A DNA stretch of 64,000 bases from Microbacterium gubbeenense DSM 15944. GTDB taxonomy: Bacteria; Actinomycetota; Actinomycetes; Actinomycetales; Microbacteriaceae. Each line of letters begins with the position of its first letter. The stretch's first letter is position 1. Location: the NCBI RefSeq assembly GCF_000422745.1, contig NZ_AUGQ01000002.1:248001-312000 (forward strand). The letters run 5' to 3'. Position numbers and translations under genes: made by a program. Under the pieces are notes generated by a model. It worked only from the letters and a program-made list of their open reading frames with translations, did not search any database and had not been told where the DNA came from. Shown piece by piece: positions 34,668 through 43,557 of this stretch.

Positions 34668-35729
34668 TCAGCTCGAGCGGTCGGCGAGCTGGCGGGCGAA
34701 GCGCGTCAGGGCCTCGCGCACTGGCCCGTTCGGCAGCGCGGAGAGGGCCTCGACGGCCTCGTTCGTCCAGCTCAGGGCAAGCGCGTGGGTGCGAGCCGTG
34801 ACGGCGTGATCGCGCAGCTCGGCGAGCGGGCCGTCGAGGATCGCAGGATCCTCCCCTGCCGCGATCCGTTCGACGCCCTGGTCGATGCGCGCGAGCAGGT
34901 CGCGATCGTCTGCCGCATCGCTCGAGCGCAGCAGCAGGTACGGCATCGTCACGACACCCGCACGCAGGTCGGTGCCGGGCACCTTTCCGGTGTCGTCAGG
35001 GTTGTCCGACAGGTCGATGACGTCGTCGGCGAGCTGGAAGGCGACGCCCACCTTCTCGCCGTAGACGCGAAGCGGCTCGCGCACCTCGTCGGGCGCGTTC
35101 GCGAAGTACGCGCCGGACTGTGCGGCGGCGGCGATGAGGGAGCCGGTCTTGTCTGCGAGCACCTGCAGGTAGAAGTCGATCGGATCGTCGTCAGCGCCCG
35201 CGCCGACCGTCTCGTGCAGCTGGCCGATCACCAGCCGCTCGAAGGTCGTCGTCTGCATGTCGACCGCCTCGGCGCCGTGTCGGCCGAGCACGCGGCTCGC
35301 GCGCGAGAGCAGCAGGTCGCCGATGAGGATCGCCGTGGAGTTGTTCCATACGCGGTGCACCGAGGGAACGCCGCGGCGCGCGTCTGCGCTGTCCATGACG
35401 TCATCGTGGTACAGGGTTCCGAGGTGCATGAGCTCGAGCGCCACCGCGACGTCGCGCACGGCGGGCGTCATGCCGTCGCCGAGCTGAGCGGTGAGCAGGA
35501 CGAGCATGGGGCGCACCCGCTTGCCGCCCGCCTCGTAGAGGTAGCGGGCAGACGCGTCGACCAGCGGATCGGCCGATGCCAGTTCCTCGGCGATCGCGCT
35601 CTCCACCTGCGTGAGGCCGTCCTCCAGCGTCCGGGCCAGGCGGCGCGCCGCGGGTCCGACGAAAATACGGTCACTCAGACCGAAGCGGCTCGCCAATTGC
35701 GAGCCCGTGGTGGCGGGGCTCGAAGTCAC
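34668..35729 (-). CDS. Polyprenyl diphosphate synthase (menaquinone side chain)
   Basis: The 353-residue trans-prenyltransferase makes a long-chain all-trans prenyl diphosphate. Both Asp-rich motifs are intact: D109-D110-x-x-D113 in YHDDVMD and D235-D236-x-x-D239 in QLADDVID. GGKRVRP (68-74) binds isopentenyl diphosphate. The residues before the first motif are small or medium (LELMHLGT), consistent with a longer product than farnesyl diphosphate. Its position beside menG and menF supports a role in menaquinone tail synthesis. It starts at GTG 35729, 21 bases after menG's stop. Confidence 0.93.
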   Translation of the reverse strand: MTSSPATTGSQLASRFGLSDRIFVGPAARRLARTLEDGLTQVESAIAEELASADPLVDASARYLYEAGGKRVRPMLVLLTAQLGDGMTPAVRDVAVALELMHLGTLYHDDVMDSADARRGVPSVHRVWNNSTAILIGDLLLSRASRVLGRHGAEAVDMQTTTFERLVIGQLHETVGAGADDDPIDFYLQVLADKTGSLIAAAAQSGAYFANAPDEVREPLRVYGEKVGVAFQLADDVIDLSDNPDDTGKVPGTDLRAGVVTMPYLLLRSSDAADDRDLLARIDQGVERIAAGEDPAILDGPLAELRDHAVTARTHALALSWTNEAVEALSALPNGPVREALTRFARQLADRSS

Positions 35730-35749
35730 TCGTCTACCCTACCCGTTGG

Positions 35750-36466
35750 TTATGCGGCCACCGGCCGCGTCGCGCGATGAAGCGCGACGATGCCGCCGGT
35801 GAGGTTGCGGTGAGCGACAGCGGTCCAGCCCGCCTCGCGCATCCACGCCGCGAGCTCCCTCTGTGCGGGCCAATCGCGGATCGACTCGTTGAGGTAGTCG
35901 TAGGCGTCGCCGTTCGACGAGGCCACGCGCGCGATCCGCGGCAGAACCTGCGCGTTGTACCAACGGTAGAGCGCGCGGAAGGTCGCGTTCGGCGGGGTGG
36001 AGAACTCGTTGATCACGATGCGGCCGCCGGGCTTGGTGACGCGCAGCAGCTCCGCGAGCGCGACCTTCGGCTGTTGAACATTCCGCAGTCCGTACGACAT
36101 GGTCACCGCATCGAACTCCGCGTCACCGAACGGCAGATCCATCGCGTCGGCGAGCGCGAAGCTCAGCCCGCGCATGTCGCCGAAGCGCCTCTGGCCCTGC
36201 GCAAGCATTCCGGCCGAGAAATCGGCGGCGACGACCTCGGCTCCGCGGCGGGCGAGCGCCGCGGACGATCGGCACGTTCCGGCCGCGAGGTCGAGGATCC
36301 GCTCGCCGGGCTTCGGATCGACCGCGCGCGTCGTCGCACGGCGCCACGCGGCATCGAGGCCGAACGTCATGGCGATGTTCGTGAGGTCGTACCGCGCGGC
36401 GACCGCGTCGAACATGCCGCTCACGGTCTGCGGATCCTTGCCCAGGTCAGCGCGATTCGAAGTCAC
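35750..36466 (-). CDS. menG: Demethylmenaquinone methyltransferase
   Basis: MenG (UbiE family) methylates demethylmenaquinone, the final step of menaquinone synthesis. The 238-residue protein has VSGMFDAVAARYDLTN, the SAM loop ILDLAAGTCRSSAALAR, DAMDLPF and the family signature YGLRNVQQPKVALAEL with RVTKPGGRIVINEFSTP. The start is GTG 36466. It lies between menF upstream and the prenyl synthase downstream, all on the minus strand. Confidence 0.94.
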   Translation of the reverse strand: MTSNRADLGKDPQTVSGMFDAVAARYDLTNIAMTFGLDAAWRRATTRAVDPKPGERILDLAAGTCRSSAALARRGAEVVAADFSAGMLAQGQRRFGDMRGLSFALADAMDLPFGDAEFDAVTMSYGLRNVQQPKVALAELLRVTKPGGRIVINEFSTPPNATFRALYRWYNAQVLPRIARVASSNGDAYDYLNESIRDWPAQRELAAWMREAGWTAVAHRNLTGGIVALHRATRPVAA

Positions 36467-36518
36467 GGCCCGAGTCTACGCGCGACCGCTTTGAGAGTGA
36501 TCCGTGCCCGGGGGCGGA

Positions 36519-37811
36519 TCAGGCCAGGGCATCAACTATGGGTCGGAACTTGACGCGAGTCTCGGTGAGTTCAGTCTCGGGAACAGATCCCTCGACGATG
36601 CCGCCGCCCGCGTGTGCGGAGACCGCGCGCGGTGCGTCGGACGACGGATCCGCGGGGGCGAACTGCGCGCCGCGCAGCGCGATCGCCCACTCGCCGTCGC
36701 CGTTCGCGTCGATCCAGCCGACCGGGCCCGCGTAGCGGCCGCGATCGAAGCCCTCGATGCGGCGGATCTCCGCCATGGCGCGGTCGGTCGGCGTGCCGGC
36801 GACGGCCGCGGTCGGGTGCATCGCGCGCACCATGTCGAGCGCGGATGCTCCGCCCGTCAGCGTGCCGCGCACGTCGGTCGCGAGATGCCAGAGATTCGGC
36901 AGCTCGAGCGGGAACGGATCGCCGTAGCGCAGCTCGCTCGTGTGCGGGTTCAGCGCGTCGATGACGCTGTCGACGGCGAACCGGTGCTCGGCGCGATCCT
37001 TGTCGCTGATCTGCAGCGCGCTCGATACCGCGTCGTCTTCGCCGGCGTCCGCGCCGCGCGGGCGCGTGCCGGCCAGCACGCGCGCGGCGACGGTGCCGCC
37101 CGCGACCGTGACGAGGGTCTCGGGGCTCGCGCCGATCATGCCGTCGACGGCATACGCCCACGTGTTGGGGTAGTCCTCGGTGAGGCTGCGCACGAGGCGG
37201 CGCAGATCCGCGTGCGGCGGCACGGTGCCGATGAGGTCCCGCGCGATCACGACCTTGCTGACCTCGCCAGATGCGATCACGGCGAGCGCCTCGCGCACGG
37301 CGGCGTCGTGCGCCTCGGGGTTCATGACGCCGGGGCCGAGGGTCGCCGACCACGACGGCCCGAGCGCGATGGGCTCGGCAACCGGAACGTCCGCGGCCGC
37401 GTCGGCAACGCGGATCCGCGTGAGCCACCAGCGGCCGTCGCGACGGCCGATGACGGTCGTCGGCACGACGAGCGTCGACGGCTGGGCCGACGATTCGTCG
37501 AACGCGAACGCGCCGAAACCGACGAGGCCCGTGCCGGGGAGCCCGACCTCGTCGTCGATGTCCGTCGTCTGCGAGATCGCGCGCCACAGATCCGCGATCG
37601 CCGAGATGCGTCCGTCCTCGGCGACGTCGATGTGCAGCAGGTCGCGCCCCGCGGCCACGAGCCCATCGCCCTGCCGGATCCATGCGGTCGGACTCGACGG
37701 ATCGGCGAAGTCGAGGGCTTCGACGGGTTCGATCTCGCGCGTCGTCGCGATCAAGCGCGGCAGGGAAAGCGGTTCGGTCACGATGTCGATCCTATTGACG
37801 TCGGTATTCAT
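36519..37811 (-). CDS. menF: Isochorismate synthase
   Basis: Isochorismate synthase converts chorismate to isochorismate, the entry point to menaquinone. The 430-residue protein has the chorismate-binding domain in its C-terminal 260 residues: GEVSKVVIARDL, the ASPETLVTVAGG strand, AGTRPRGA, the DRAEHRFAVDSV helix with the active-site Glu, and HPTAAVAGTP. ATG 37811 is the reported start. A GTG at 37781 behind an AGGA sequence gives a ten-residue shorter protein and is possible. The gene is divergent from the DUF402 gene with only 37 bases between the starts. DUF402 and menF therefore share a promoter region. Confidence 0.9.
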   Translation of the reverse strand: MNTDVNRIDIVTEPLSLPRLIATTREIEPVEALDFADPSSPTAWIRQGDGLVAAGRDLLHIDVAEDGRISAIADLWRAISQTTDIDDEVGLPGTGLVGFGAFAFDESSAQPSTLVVPTTVIGRRDGRWWLTRIRVADAAADVPVAEPIALGPSWSATLGPGVMNPEAHDAAVREALAVIASGEVSKVVIARDLIGTVPPHADLRRLVRSLTEDYPNTWAYAVDGMIGASPETLVTVAGGTVAARVLAGTRPRGADAGEDDAVSSALQISDKDRAEHRFAVDSVIDALNPHTSELRYGDPFPLELPNLWHLATDVRGTLTGGASALDMVRAMHPTAAVAGTPTDRAMAEIRRIEGFDRGRYAGPVGWIDANGDGEWAIALRGAQFAPADPSSDAPRAVSAHAGGGIVEGSVPETELTETRVKFRPIVDALA

Positions 37812-37848
37812 TCCGGCTGGGAGGCGCCATACCCCATATTGTCGAGGG

Positions 37849-38409
37849 ATGACCTCCTCGATCCGTCCCGGCACCAAGACCCATATCAATTGGCGCAAAT
37901 GGGACGGCGGCCCGCACTGGGTCCACGAGGTCGTCTACCTGGGTCGCGACGAGTGGGGCGCGTGGTTCGGTCAGCGCCCGGGATGGCGCAGCCACCGCCC
38001 GGGTCGTGACACGCTTCTGCGCACGTCGTGCGTGATGCTGCTGCCCGATCCGCTGCCGGGCAGCGACCATGGCGCGGAGTGGATCCTCACCGTCAACGCG
38101 CGCCCGCAGCGCACGCGCGTGTACATCGATGTCGCGTGGGATGCCCGCTGGGACGAGGGCACGGCCGAGCCGACCGCGATCGACATGGATCTCGACGTGG
38201 TGCGCCGCACCGACCAGCGCGGCATCTACATCGACGACGAGGACGAGTGGGAGGAGCACCGAGTCGAGTACGGGTACCCCCTGCACGTCGTTAATCGGCT
38301 GGAGCTCGTGACGGCCGACCTGAAGCAGCGCGTCATCGACCGCACTCCCCCGTTCAACGAGGCGACCACCCACCCCTGGTTCGACGTGCTCGAGGCGCTC
38401 GACCTCTAG
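37849..38409 (+). CDS. DUF402 domain protein
   Basis: The 186-residue soluble protein has the DUF402 pattern, with MLLPDPLPGSDHGAEWILTVN, then RVYIDVAWDARWDEG, MDLDVVRRTDQRGIYIDDEDEWEEHRVEYGYP and a C-terminal helix. DUF402 proteins include nucleoside di/triphosphate phosphatases and RNA-associated enzymes (FomD-like fold), with acidic residues binding metal; the DVVR...DEDEWEEH cluster fits that. ATG 37849 lies 8 bases after CATATT, suggesting a leaderless message. Its role is not known here. Confidence 0.85.
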   Translation: MTSSIRPGTKTHINWRKWDGGPHWVHEVVYLGRDEWGAWFGQRPGWRSHRPGRDTLLRTSCVMLLPDPLPGSDHGAEWILTVNARPQRTRVYIDVAWDARWDEGTAEPTAIDMDLDVVRRTDQRGIYIDDEDEWEEHRVEYGYPLHVVNRLELVTADLKQRVIDRTPPFNEATTHPWFDVLEALDL

Positions 38410-38416
38410 GCATACA

Positions 38417-38466
38417 GTGTCCCACTGACGCCCGAACGACAGCGCCGAGCGGGACATGGTTCGGCA
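38417..38466. repeat. Second copy of the intergenic dispersed repeat
   Basis: GTGTCCCA (38417-38424), a CGCC-x-GAAC core (38429-38437) and GCGGGACATGGTTCG (38449-38463) repeat the arrangement at 24017-24075, with a shorter spacer. TGTCCC and GGGACA are inverted, so the unit can fold. It fills the gap between the convergent DUF402 and glycerate kinase genes and reaches the kinase stop codon. Confidence 0.6.
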
Positions 38467-38467
38467 G

Positions 38468-39580
38468 TCAGCCGGCCAGGCGTTCGCCCGCGTCTCGGAG
38501 GTAGCGCGCCGGGTCCGCGAGGGCCGCGGTCGAGGATCCCGCCAGCTCCGTCAGCGAAGCGGCGGCCGCGAACGCCGAGGCATCCGCATCGATCGCACCA
38601 GCGACGAGCTGCACCGGAACGCCTGCGTCCCGCGCGAGCTGGGCGACGTGGGCGGGGGCCTTCCCGGCCTCCGACTGGCCGTCGTATCGCCCCTCGCCGG
38701 TGACCACGAGGTCCGCCGAGGCGATGTCGGCGGCGAGGCCCGTCAGCTCGGCGATCGCGGCGGATCCCGGCACCAGCTCGGCTCCCCACACGAGCAGACC
38801 GAAGCCCGTACCGCCCGCCGCGCCCGCGCCGGGGCGCGCGGCGAGCTCGGTCGCGCCGAGGACCTCCGCCAGGTGGCCCAGCCCCGCATCAGCGCGCGCG
38901 ATCTGCGCGTCGTCGAGGCCCTTCTGCGGCCCGAAGACCGCCGCCGCGCCGTCGGATCCCGTGAGCGGGTTCGTGACGTCGCTCAGCACCTGCACGCCGC
39001 CCGCGGGCAGCGGCCGGAGCGCGGTGAGCTCGGCCGAATCCACCTCGTCGAGACCGGTCGCACCGGGCGACACCGACGCGCCGAAGTCGTTGACGAACCG
39101 TGCGCCGAGCGCCGTGAGCACGCCGACGCCGCCGTCAGTCGAGGCGCTCGATCCGATGCCGAGGATGAGGCGCGAGACGCCGGCCGTGAGAGCCGCCGCG
39201 ATGGCCTGACCGAATCCGAGCGTCGACGCGTCGGATCCGCGGCGCGCCTCGCCCAGCAGCTCGATGCCCGACGTGTTGGCCAGCTCGACAACACCCGTCC
39301 CCCCGGGAAGCTCGTCGGTGGCCGGGAGCTTCAACCACGAGGCCGTGATCGGGGCGCCCGCGGGCCCCGTCACCCGAACCGCCATGCGCTGAGCGCCGGG
39401 AACGGCCTTCTCGAACGCGTCGAGCGTGCCCTCGCCGCCGTCCGCCATCGGCCGGAACACGAAGGCGTCCGCGGGCGACGTGCGCACCCAGCCCTCGGCG
39501 ATCGCGACGGCCGCATCGGCGGCCGAAATGGATCCCTTGAAGCTGTCGGGAGCGAGCACGATACGGCGGGGCGAAGTCAT
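38468..39580 (-). CDS. Glycerate kinase (GarK/GlxK family)
   Basis: The 370-residue protein phosphorylates D-glycerate. It has the family-specific start IVLAPDSFKGSISA, the PMADGGEGTLDA loop, GIGSSASTDGGVGVLTALGA and the GEGRYDGQSEAGKAP motif near the C-terminus. Glycerate is produced by glyoxylate and galactarate-type breakdown, which could link it to the dehydratase at 1538, though they are 37 kb apart. It is a single gene between DUF402 and menD. Confidence 0.93.
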   Translation of the reverse strand: MTSPRRIVLAPDSFKGSISAADAAVAIAEGWVRTSPADAFVFRPMADGGEGTLDAFEKAVPGAQRMAVRVTGPAGAPITASWLKLPATDELPGGTGVVELANTSGIELLGEARRGSDASTLGFGQAIAAALTAGVSRLILGIGSSASTDGGVGVLTALGARFVNDFGASVSPGATGLDEVDSAELTALRPLPAGGVQVLSDVTNPLTGSDGAAAVFGPQKGLDDAQIARADAGLGHLAEVLGATELAARPGAGAAGGTGFGLLVWGAELVPGSAAIAELTGLAADIASADLVVTGEGRYDGQSEAGKAPAHVAQLARDAGVPVQLVAGAIDADASAFAAAASLTELAGSSTAALADPARYLRDAGERLAG

Positions 39581-39602
39581 GGATCCATCCTGCCGTATGT
39601 CG

Positions 39603-41282
39603 TCACCGCTCCAGCGGCACCTCGATGAGCTGCGGGCCCGCGACGGGCGCGAGCAGCGCCGTGTCGAGCTCGGATCTCGTCGTCGCCCGCGCGTACTCCC
39701 ACCGGTAGGCCGCGGCGAGGACCGACAGGTCGACGGTGTGCGGCGTCAGCTGCACCCGCGCCATCGCTGACTCGGACGCCACGCCGGCCACCTCGAGGCC
39801 GTCGAAGATCGTACCGCCGCCGTCGTTGCCCACGATGACCTGGATCCGCGGGCGCGGTTCTCCGTCGGGCATCAGCAGCGATCCCGCATCGTGCAGGAAC
39901 GCCAGGTCGCCGAGTAGCACCCGCGTCACGCCGGTATCAGGGCTCGACAGGGCCGCGCCGATCGCCGTCGCGATCGTGCCGTCGATGCCGGCGAGCCCGC
40001 GGTTGGCGTGTACGGGGACGCGTTTGCCGGGCAGCACGTCGTCGGCCACGCGCACGAGGCGGCTGGATCCGAACACCAGCCGGTCGTGCGGCCACGTCGC
40101 GCGCCAGACGCCCTCCACGAGCAGCGCGCGGTCGAGCTTCGTGCGCACGGCATCGAGCTCGGCCCGCACGGCGGCGAGTCGGGTCTGCGGATCCGTCGAG
40201 GCCAGCCCGACGGAATCGGGCGCGGGCGGCGTCAGGTCGACCGCGTGCGCGTCGGAGAATCGCGCCCACGCGGCGCTCCACGCGCGATCGGCCTCGCCCG
40301 CGGCCACGGACACGGCGCCGGCGGCGCGGGTGGATCCGTTCAAGTTCAGGGGCTCGTTCGTCGCCTCGAGCGCGATGACGTCGATGTCCGGGCGCGACAG
40401 CAGCCGCGTCACCTCCCGGCTCAGCGTCGGGTGCCCCGCGACGATGACCCGCTCGATCCGACCGCCGAGGGACGGCTCTCCGAGGGCCTCTCGGTAGCGG
40501 TTGACGACGTGGCGCCCGTAGCGCGAGCCGCTCACGATCTCGGCGATGAGCGGCCAGTCGCCCTGCTCGGAGAGAATCGCCGCGTCCTCGCCCGCGTCGG
40601 CGCCCGCAACCATGACGGTGCGCGGTCCGCGCTCGAGCACGAGCGGCGCGGGCGGATCCGGCAGGAGCGCGCGCGCGTCGCCGACGACGGCGTCCGGATC
40701 CCGCGGCGCACCCGCGGCGAACCACTCCGGAATCGCTCCCGCGAGCGGCTCGCGGAACGGCAGGTTGAGGTGCGCGACGCCCTGAACGGACTCCCCCGCC
40801 GACGCAACGAACGCGCGCACGGCGAGGTCCCGGAACTCGCGAACGGATCCCTCGGGAACCGGCGCGTCGACCGCGAGGCGGGTCGCGGATCCGAACATGC
40901 TCGGCTGATCTGTCGTCTGGTTCGCGCCGACGCCCCGCAGCTCGGGGGGACGATCGGCGGTCAGCAGGATCATCGGGACGCCCGAGTGATGGGCCTCGAG
41001 CACGGCCGGCAGCAGGTTCGCCACGGCCGTTCCCGACGTGCAGATCACGGCCGCGGGGGTGCGGGTCTCGCGCCCGATCCCGAGCGCGGTGAACCCGGCG
41101 GAGCGCTCATCGAGCCGCACGTGCAGCGTGATCCGCTGCTGCCGCTCGAGCTCGGCCGCCGCGAGGGCGAGCGCCTGCGAACGGGATCCGGGGCTGACGA
41201 TGAGGTGGCGTACCCCGAGCGTGACGAGCGCATCGAGGAGCACGCATGCGGCCTCGGTCGCGGGCGAATCAGCCGCGGGCAT
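39603..41282 (-). CDS. menD: 2-succinyl-5-enolpyruvyl-6-hydroxy-3-cyclohexene-1-carboxylate synthase
   Basis: MenD is a thiamine-diphosphate enzyme that joins isochorismate and 2-oxoglutarate. The 559-residue protein has the start CVLLDALVTLGVRHLIVSPGSRSQALA, the catalytic Glu region STSGTAVANLLPAVLEA, the DRPPELRGVGANQTTDQ loop and the C-terminal GDLAFLHDAG...NDGGGTIFDGL thiamine-binding motif. The ATG at 41282 gives a 14-base overlap with the upstream membrane-protein gene; the frame open to 41456 is the antisense-like continuation. All key loops are intact. Confidence 0.94.
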   Translation of the reverse strand: MPAADSPATEAACVLLDALVTLGVRHLIVSPGSRSQALALAAAELERQQRITLHVRLDERSAGFTALGIGRETRTPAAVICTSGTAVANLLPAVLEAHHSGVPMILLTADRPPELRGVGANQTTDQPSMFGSATRLAVDAPVPEGSVREFRDLAVRAFVASAGESVQGVAHLNLPFREPLAGAIPEWFAAGAPRDPDAVVGDARALLPDPPAPLVLERGPRTVMVAGADAGEDAAILSEQGDWPLIAEIVSGSRYGRHVVNRYREALGEPSLGGRIERVIVAGHPTLSREVTRLLSRPDIDVIALEATNEPLNLNGSTRAAGAVSVAAGEADRAWSAAWARFSDAHAVDLTPPAPDSVGLASTDPQTRLAAVRAELDAVRTKLDRALLVEGVWRATWPHDRLVFGSSRLVRVADDVLPGKRVPVHANRGLAGIDGTIATAIGAALSSPDTGVTRVLLGDLAFLHDAGSLLMPDGEPRPRIQVIVGNDGGGTIFDGLEVAGVASESAMARVQLTPHTVDLSVLAAAYRWEYARATTRSELDTALLAPVAGPQLIEVPLER

Positions 41283-41679
41283 CGCGCGGGTCGTCGGGCT
41301 CGTCCGATTCATCCGGCTCGTCGGGCTCATCGTCGTCCGACTCGTCGTGCCCGGGAGCGTCGTCGGCGCGGAAGGCGTCTTCGACGTCGAGCATCGCGAG
41401 CTCCTCCTCCAGGCGGCGGATCCGCTCGTCGGACGCCACGAAGCGCGGGTCGTCATCCGGGGATATGACGGGCGGCTCGGCCTGCTTCATCTGGTCGAGA
41501 CGCGCGCGGCCGATGGTCCACCAGAGGATTCCGCCGATGACCGGAACGACGGTGATCAGCACCCAGACGCGCTTCGAAGCGCCACGGTGTCGAGCCTCGG
41601 GCTGCATCGCGCAATCGACGATGCTCACCACCCAGAACGCAACCGCGACGAAAGCCAGCGGAATCAGAATTCGTGCCAC
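41269..41679 (-). CDS. PLDc_N domain small membrane protein with acidic tail
   Basis: The 136-residue protein has two N-terminal membrane helices (LIPLAFVAVAFWVVSIVDCAM and VWVLITVVPVIGGILWWTIGRA) with the KRVWVLITVVPVIGGILWWTIGR phospholipase-D-nuclease N-terminal pattern. A short helix with EERIRRLEEELAML-like heptads and a highly acidic DESDDDEPDEPDESDEPDDP tail follow. It starts with GTG 41679 and overlaps menD by 14 bases. This small gene often accompanies menD in Microbacteriaceae; its function is unknown. Confidence 0.85.
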   Translation of the reverse strand: MARILIPLAFVAVAFWVVSIVDCAMQPEARHRGASKRVWVLITVVPVIGGILWWTIGRARLDQMKQAEPPVISPDDDPRFVASDERIRRLEEELAMLDVEDAFRADDAPGHDESDDDEPDEPDESDEPDDPRDARG

Positions 41680-41722
41680 GTGACCAGTCTATTCCGGCAC
41701 GCGATGAGTCGCCTGTGACCCA

Positions 41723-42478
41723 TTACTCGATCGACTCGATCCGAGTGAACGAGAGCGGCTCGTCGAGGATCGGCACCTCGACGGTGTCGGCGGAGTCGTC
41801 CTCCCCCGTGAGGCGTGCGGAGGCGGCCTCGAACTGCCGCGACAGCGCGAAGGCCGCCGCGTCGCCGTCGCCCGCGACGATCGCGTCGATGAGCTCGCGA
41901 TATGTCGGTGAGACGGAGCGGCGCACCTGGTAGCCGCTCTTCGCGCTGAAGCTCGCGATGCGCGTCTCGGCGAGCAGCGTCGAGATCCGCGCGGACAGCC
42001 GCCGCGATCCGACGAGGTCGACGAGCTGGCGATGGAACTCGAGGTCCGCGTCGCCGATCGGGGCGGGAGCCTCCCCCGCGCTCACGGCGACGAGGCGGGC
42101 GAGGCACGCCTCGAGCTCGGCCGTCTCCGTCGCGTTCGGGCGCTGGGCGAGCCGGCGGGCCGCATGGGCCTCGAGCCCGAGGCGCGCCTCATAGAGGTCG
42201 GGCACCTCGTCGGCGCCGATGCGGCGCACGCGCAGCCCGCGGCCGGGGATCGAGACGAGCAGCCCCTCCTGCACGAGCCGCTGCGCGCCCTCGCGGAGCG
42301 GGCCGCGGCTGACGCCGAGCTGGGCCGCGATCTCGACCTCGCCGAGCGGGGCGCCGACCGACAGGTCGCCCGCGAGGATCGCCTTGCGCAGCTCGATCAC
42401 GATGAGATCGACCGTTGACATGCGCGATACCGGCACGACCGACCGCGCCGAATAGAACCGAGTGACGGGCTGCACCAC
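41723..42478 (-). CDS. GntR-family (FCD) regulator of the adjacent ABC importer
   Basis: The 251-residue protein has an N-terminal GntR winged helix (GAPLGEVEIAAQLGVSRGPLREGAQRL) and an FCD effector domain with DADLEFHRQLVDLVGSRR and YRELIDAIVAGDGDAA. GTG 42478 is chosen because AGGAAGG (42484-42490) lies 5 bases upstream. ATG 42421 has none, and the extra 19 residues are plausible. It is divergent from the importer genes at 42637. The palindrome TTGTCGACAA in the gap is its likely operator. It may respond to ectoine or an amino acid; the ligand is inferred. Confidence 0.87.
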   Translation of the reverse strand: MVQPVTRFYSARSVVPVSRMSTVDLIVIELRKAILAGDLSVGAPLGEVEIAAQLGVSRGPLREGAQRLVQEGLLVSIPGRGLRVRRIGADEVPDLYEARLGLEAHAARRLAQRPNATETAELEACLARLVAVSAGEAPAPIGDADLEFHRQLVDLVGSRRLSARISTLLAETRIASFSAKSGYQVRRSVSPTYRELIDAIVAGDGDAAAFALSRQFEAASARLTGEDDSADTVEVPILDEPLSFTRIESIE

Positions 42479-42517
42479 GTCACCCTTCCTCTTGCCCAGG
42501 AGCTCTCTCACGATCAC

Positions 42518-42564
42518 ATTGTCTCACCCGCACTACTCTGTCCTGTTGTCGACAAAAAGACAAT
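42518..42564. promoter_or_regulatory. GntR operator region between the regulator and the Ehu-like importer
   Basis: TTGTCGACAA (42546-42555) is a perfect palindrome of the TTGT-N2-ACAA class used by FCD-type GntR proteins. It is flanked by ATTGTCT (42518-42524) and its inverse AGACAAT (42558-42564). The repeats of GTC/GAC half-sites suggest cooperative binding over both divergent promoters. Confidence 0.65.
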
Positions 42565-42636
42565 CGGATTGCACCACCTTCCACATTGTGACACCGTAGG
42601 AGGGTCCTGCAGCAATCACACCTAAGGGGAATCACG

Positions 42637-43545
42637 ATGAATCGACGCACTCTCACGACCGCGTCCGTCACGGGGATCGGTGTCGCCGCGCTCGCACTCG
42701 CGGGCTGCACGTCGACCGCACCGAGCAGTGGCGGCGACGAAGACGTCAGCACGCTCCAGAAGATCCAGGACGAGGGATCCATCACCCTCGCCATCGCCAG
42801 CGAACAGCCCTACTCGTGGGTCGACGAATCGGACGAGCCGACCGGCGCGACGATCGCGATGCACAAGGAGATCTTCTCCGCGCTCGGCGTCGACAACATC
42901 GAGGTCGAAGAAGTCGCGTGGGACAACCTGATTCCCGGACTCAACGCGGGCCGCTGGGACGCGGTCAGCGCCGGCATGTCGATCACGCCGGAGCGCTGCG
43001 AAGAGGCAGCGTTCAGCGATCCCGAGATCATGTACACGACCACGCTCGCGGTGCCGGCGGGCAACCCCGACGGCCTCACCGACCTCGACTCGGTTCTCGC
43101 GACGGACGGCGACGTCAAGCTCGCCGTGCAGTCGGGCGCGATCGAGGACGGCTACGTCGAGTCGCTCGGCGGCTACGACAACATCATCCAGGTCGACACC
43201 ATCTCGTCGGGCATCGAGAACATCCAGGCCGGCCGCGCCGACGCCCTCGCGCTGACCGCCGTGTCGCTCGACTGGATGACCAAGGACATGGACGACGTCG
43301 AGACGACCGGCCCGTTCGTGCAGGAGATCGATGGCGTCAAGCAGATCGGTGCCGGCGCCACGGTGTTCCGCCCCGCCGACTCCGAGCTTCTCGACGCGTA
43401 CAACGAGGAGCTCGCGAACATCACGGGCGACGAGCAGTCCTACCTCGACCTGGTCGAGCCGTTCGGCTTCTCCGCAGAGAACCTGCCGCCGGCTGACCTC
43501 ACCACCGAGCAGCTGTGCGCGGGCGACCTCGAAGACTTCCAGTAG
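42637..43545 (+). CDS. ehuB: Ectoine/polar amino acid ABC transporter substrate-binding lipoprotein (EhuB-like)
   Basis: The 302-residue lipoprotein has a signal peptide with lipobox LAGC (Cys24) and a type II binding-protein domain. The stretch PYSWVDESDEPTGATIAMHK and the core LIPGLNAGRWDAVSAGMSITPERC closely follow the pattern of EhuB, the ectoine/hydroxyectoine-binding protein, including the ITPERCE motif. It heads a four-gene operon (ehuB-C-D-A) next to a GntR regulator. Family members also bind polar amino acids, so ectoine is likely but not proven. The window also encodes ectoine synthesis, making uptake of the same solute plausible. Confidence 0.78.
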   Translation: MNRRTLTTASVTGIGVAALALAGCTSTAPSSGGDEDVSTLQKIQDEGSITLAIASEQPYSWVDESDEPTGATIAMHKEIFSALGVDNIEVEEVAWDNLIPGLNAGRWDAVSAGMSITPERCEEAAFSDPEIMYTTTLAVPAGNPDGLTDLDSVLATDGDVKLAVQSGAIEDGYVESLGGYDNIIQVDTISSGIENIQAGRADALALTAVSLDWMTKDMDDVETTGPFVQEIDGVKQIGAGATVFRPADSELLDAYNEELANITGDEQSYLDLVEPFGFSAENLPPADLTTEQLCAGDLEDFQ

Positions 43546-43557
43546 GCGCAGCCTCTC

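Noticed and set aside
33354..35780. 808-codon open frame on the plus strand
   Set aside because: It runs antisense through fprA and the polyprenyl synthase, is Arg/Val/Asp-rich as a frame shadow of GC-rich codons, and shows no recognisable domain.
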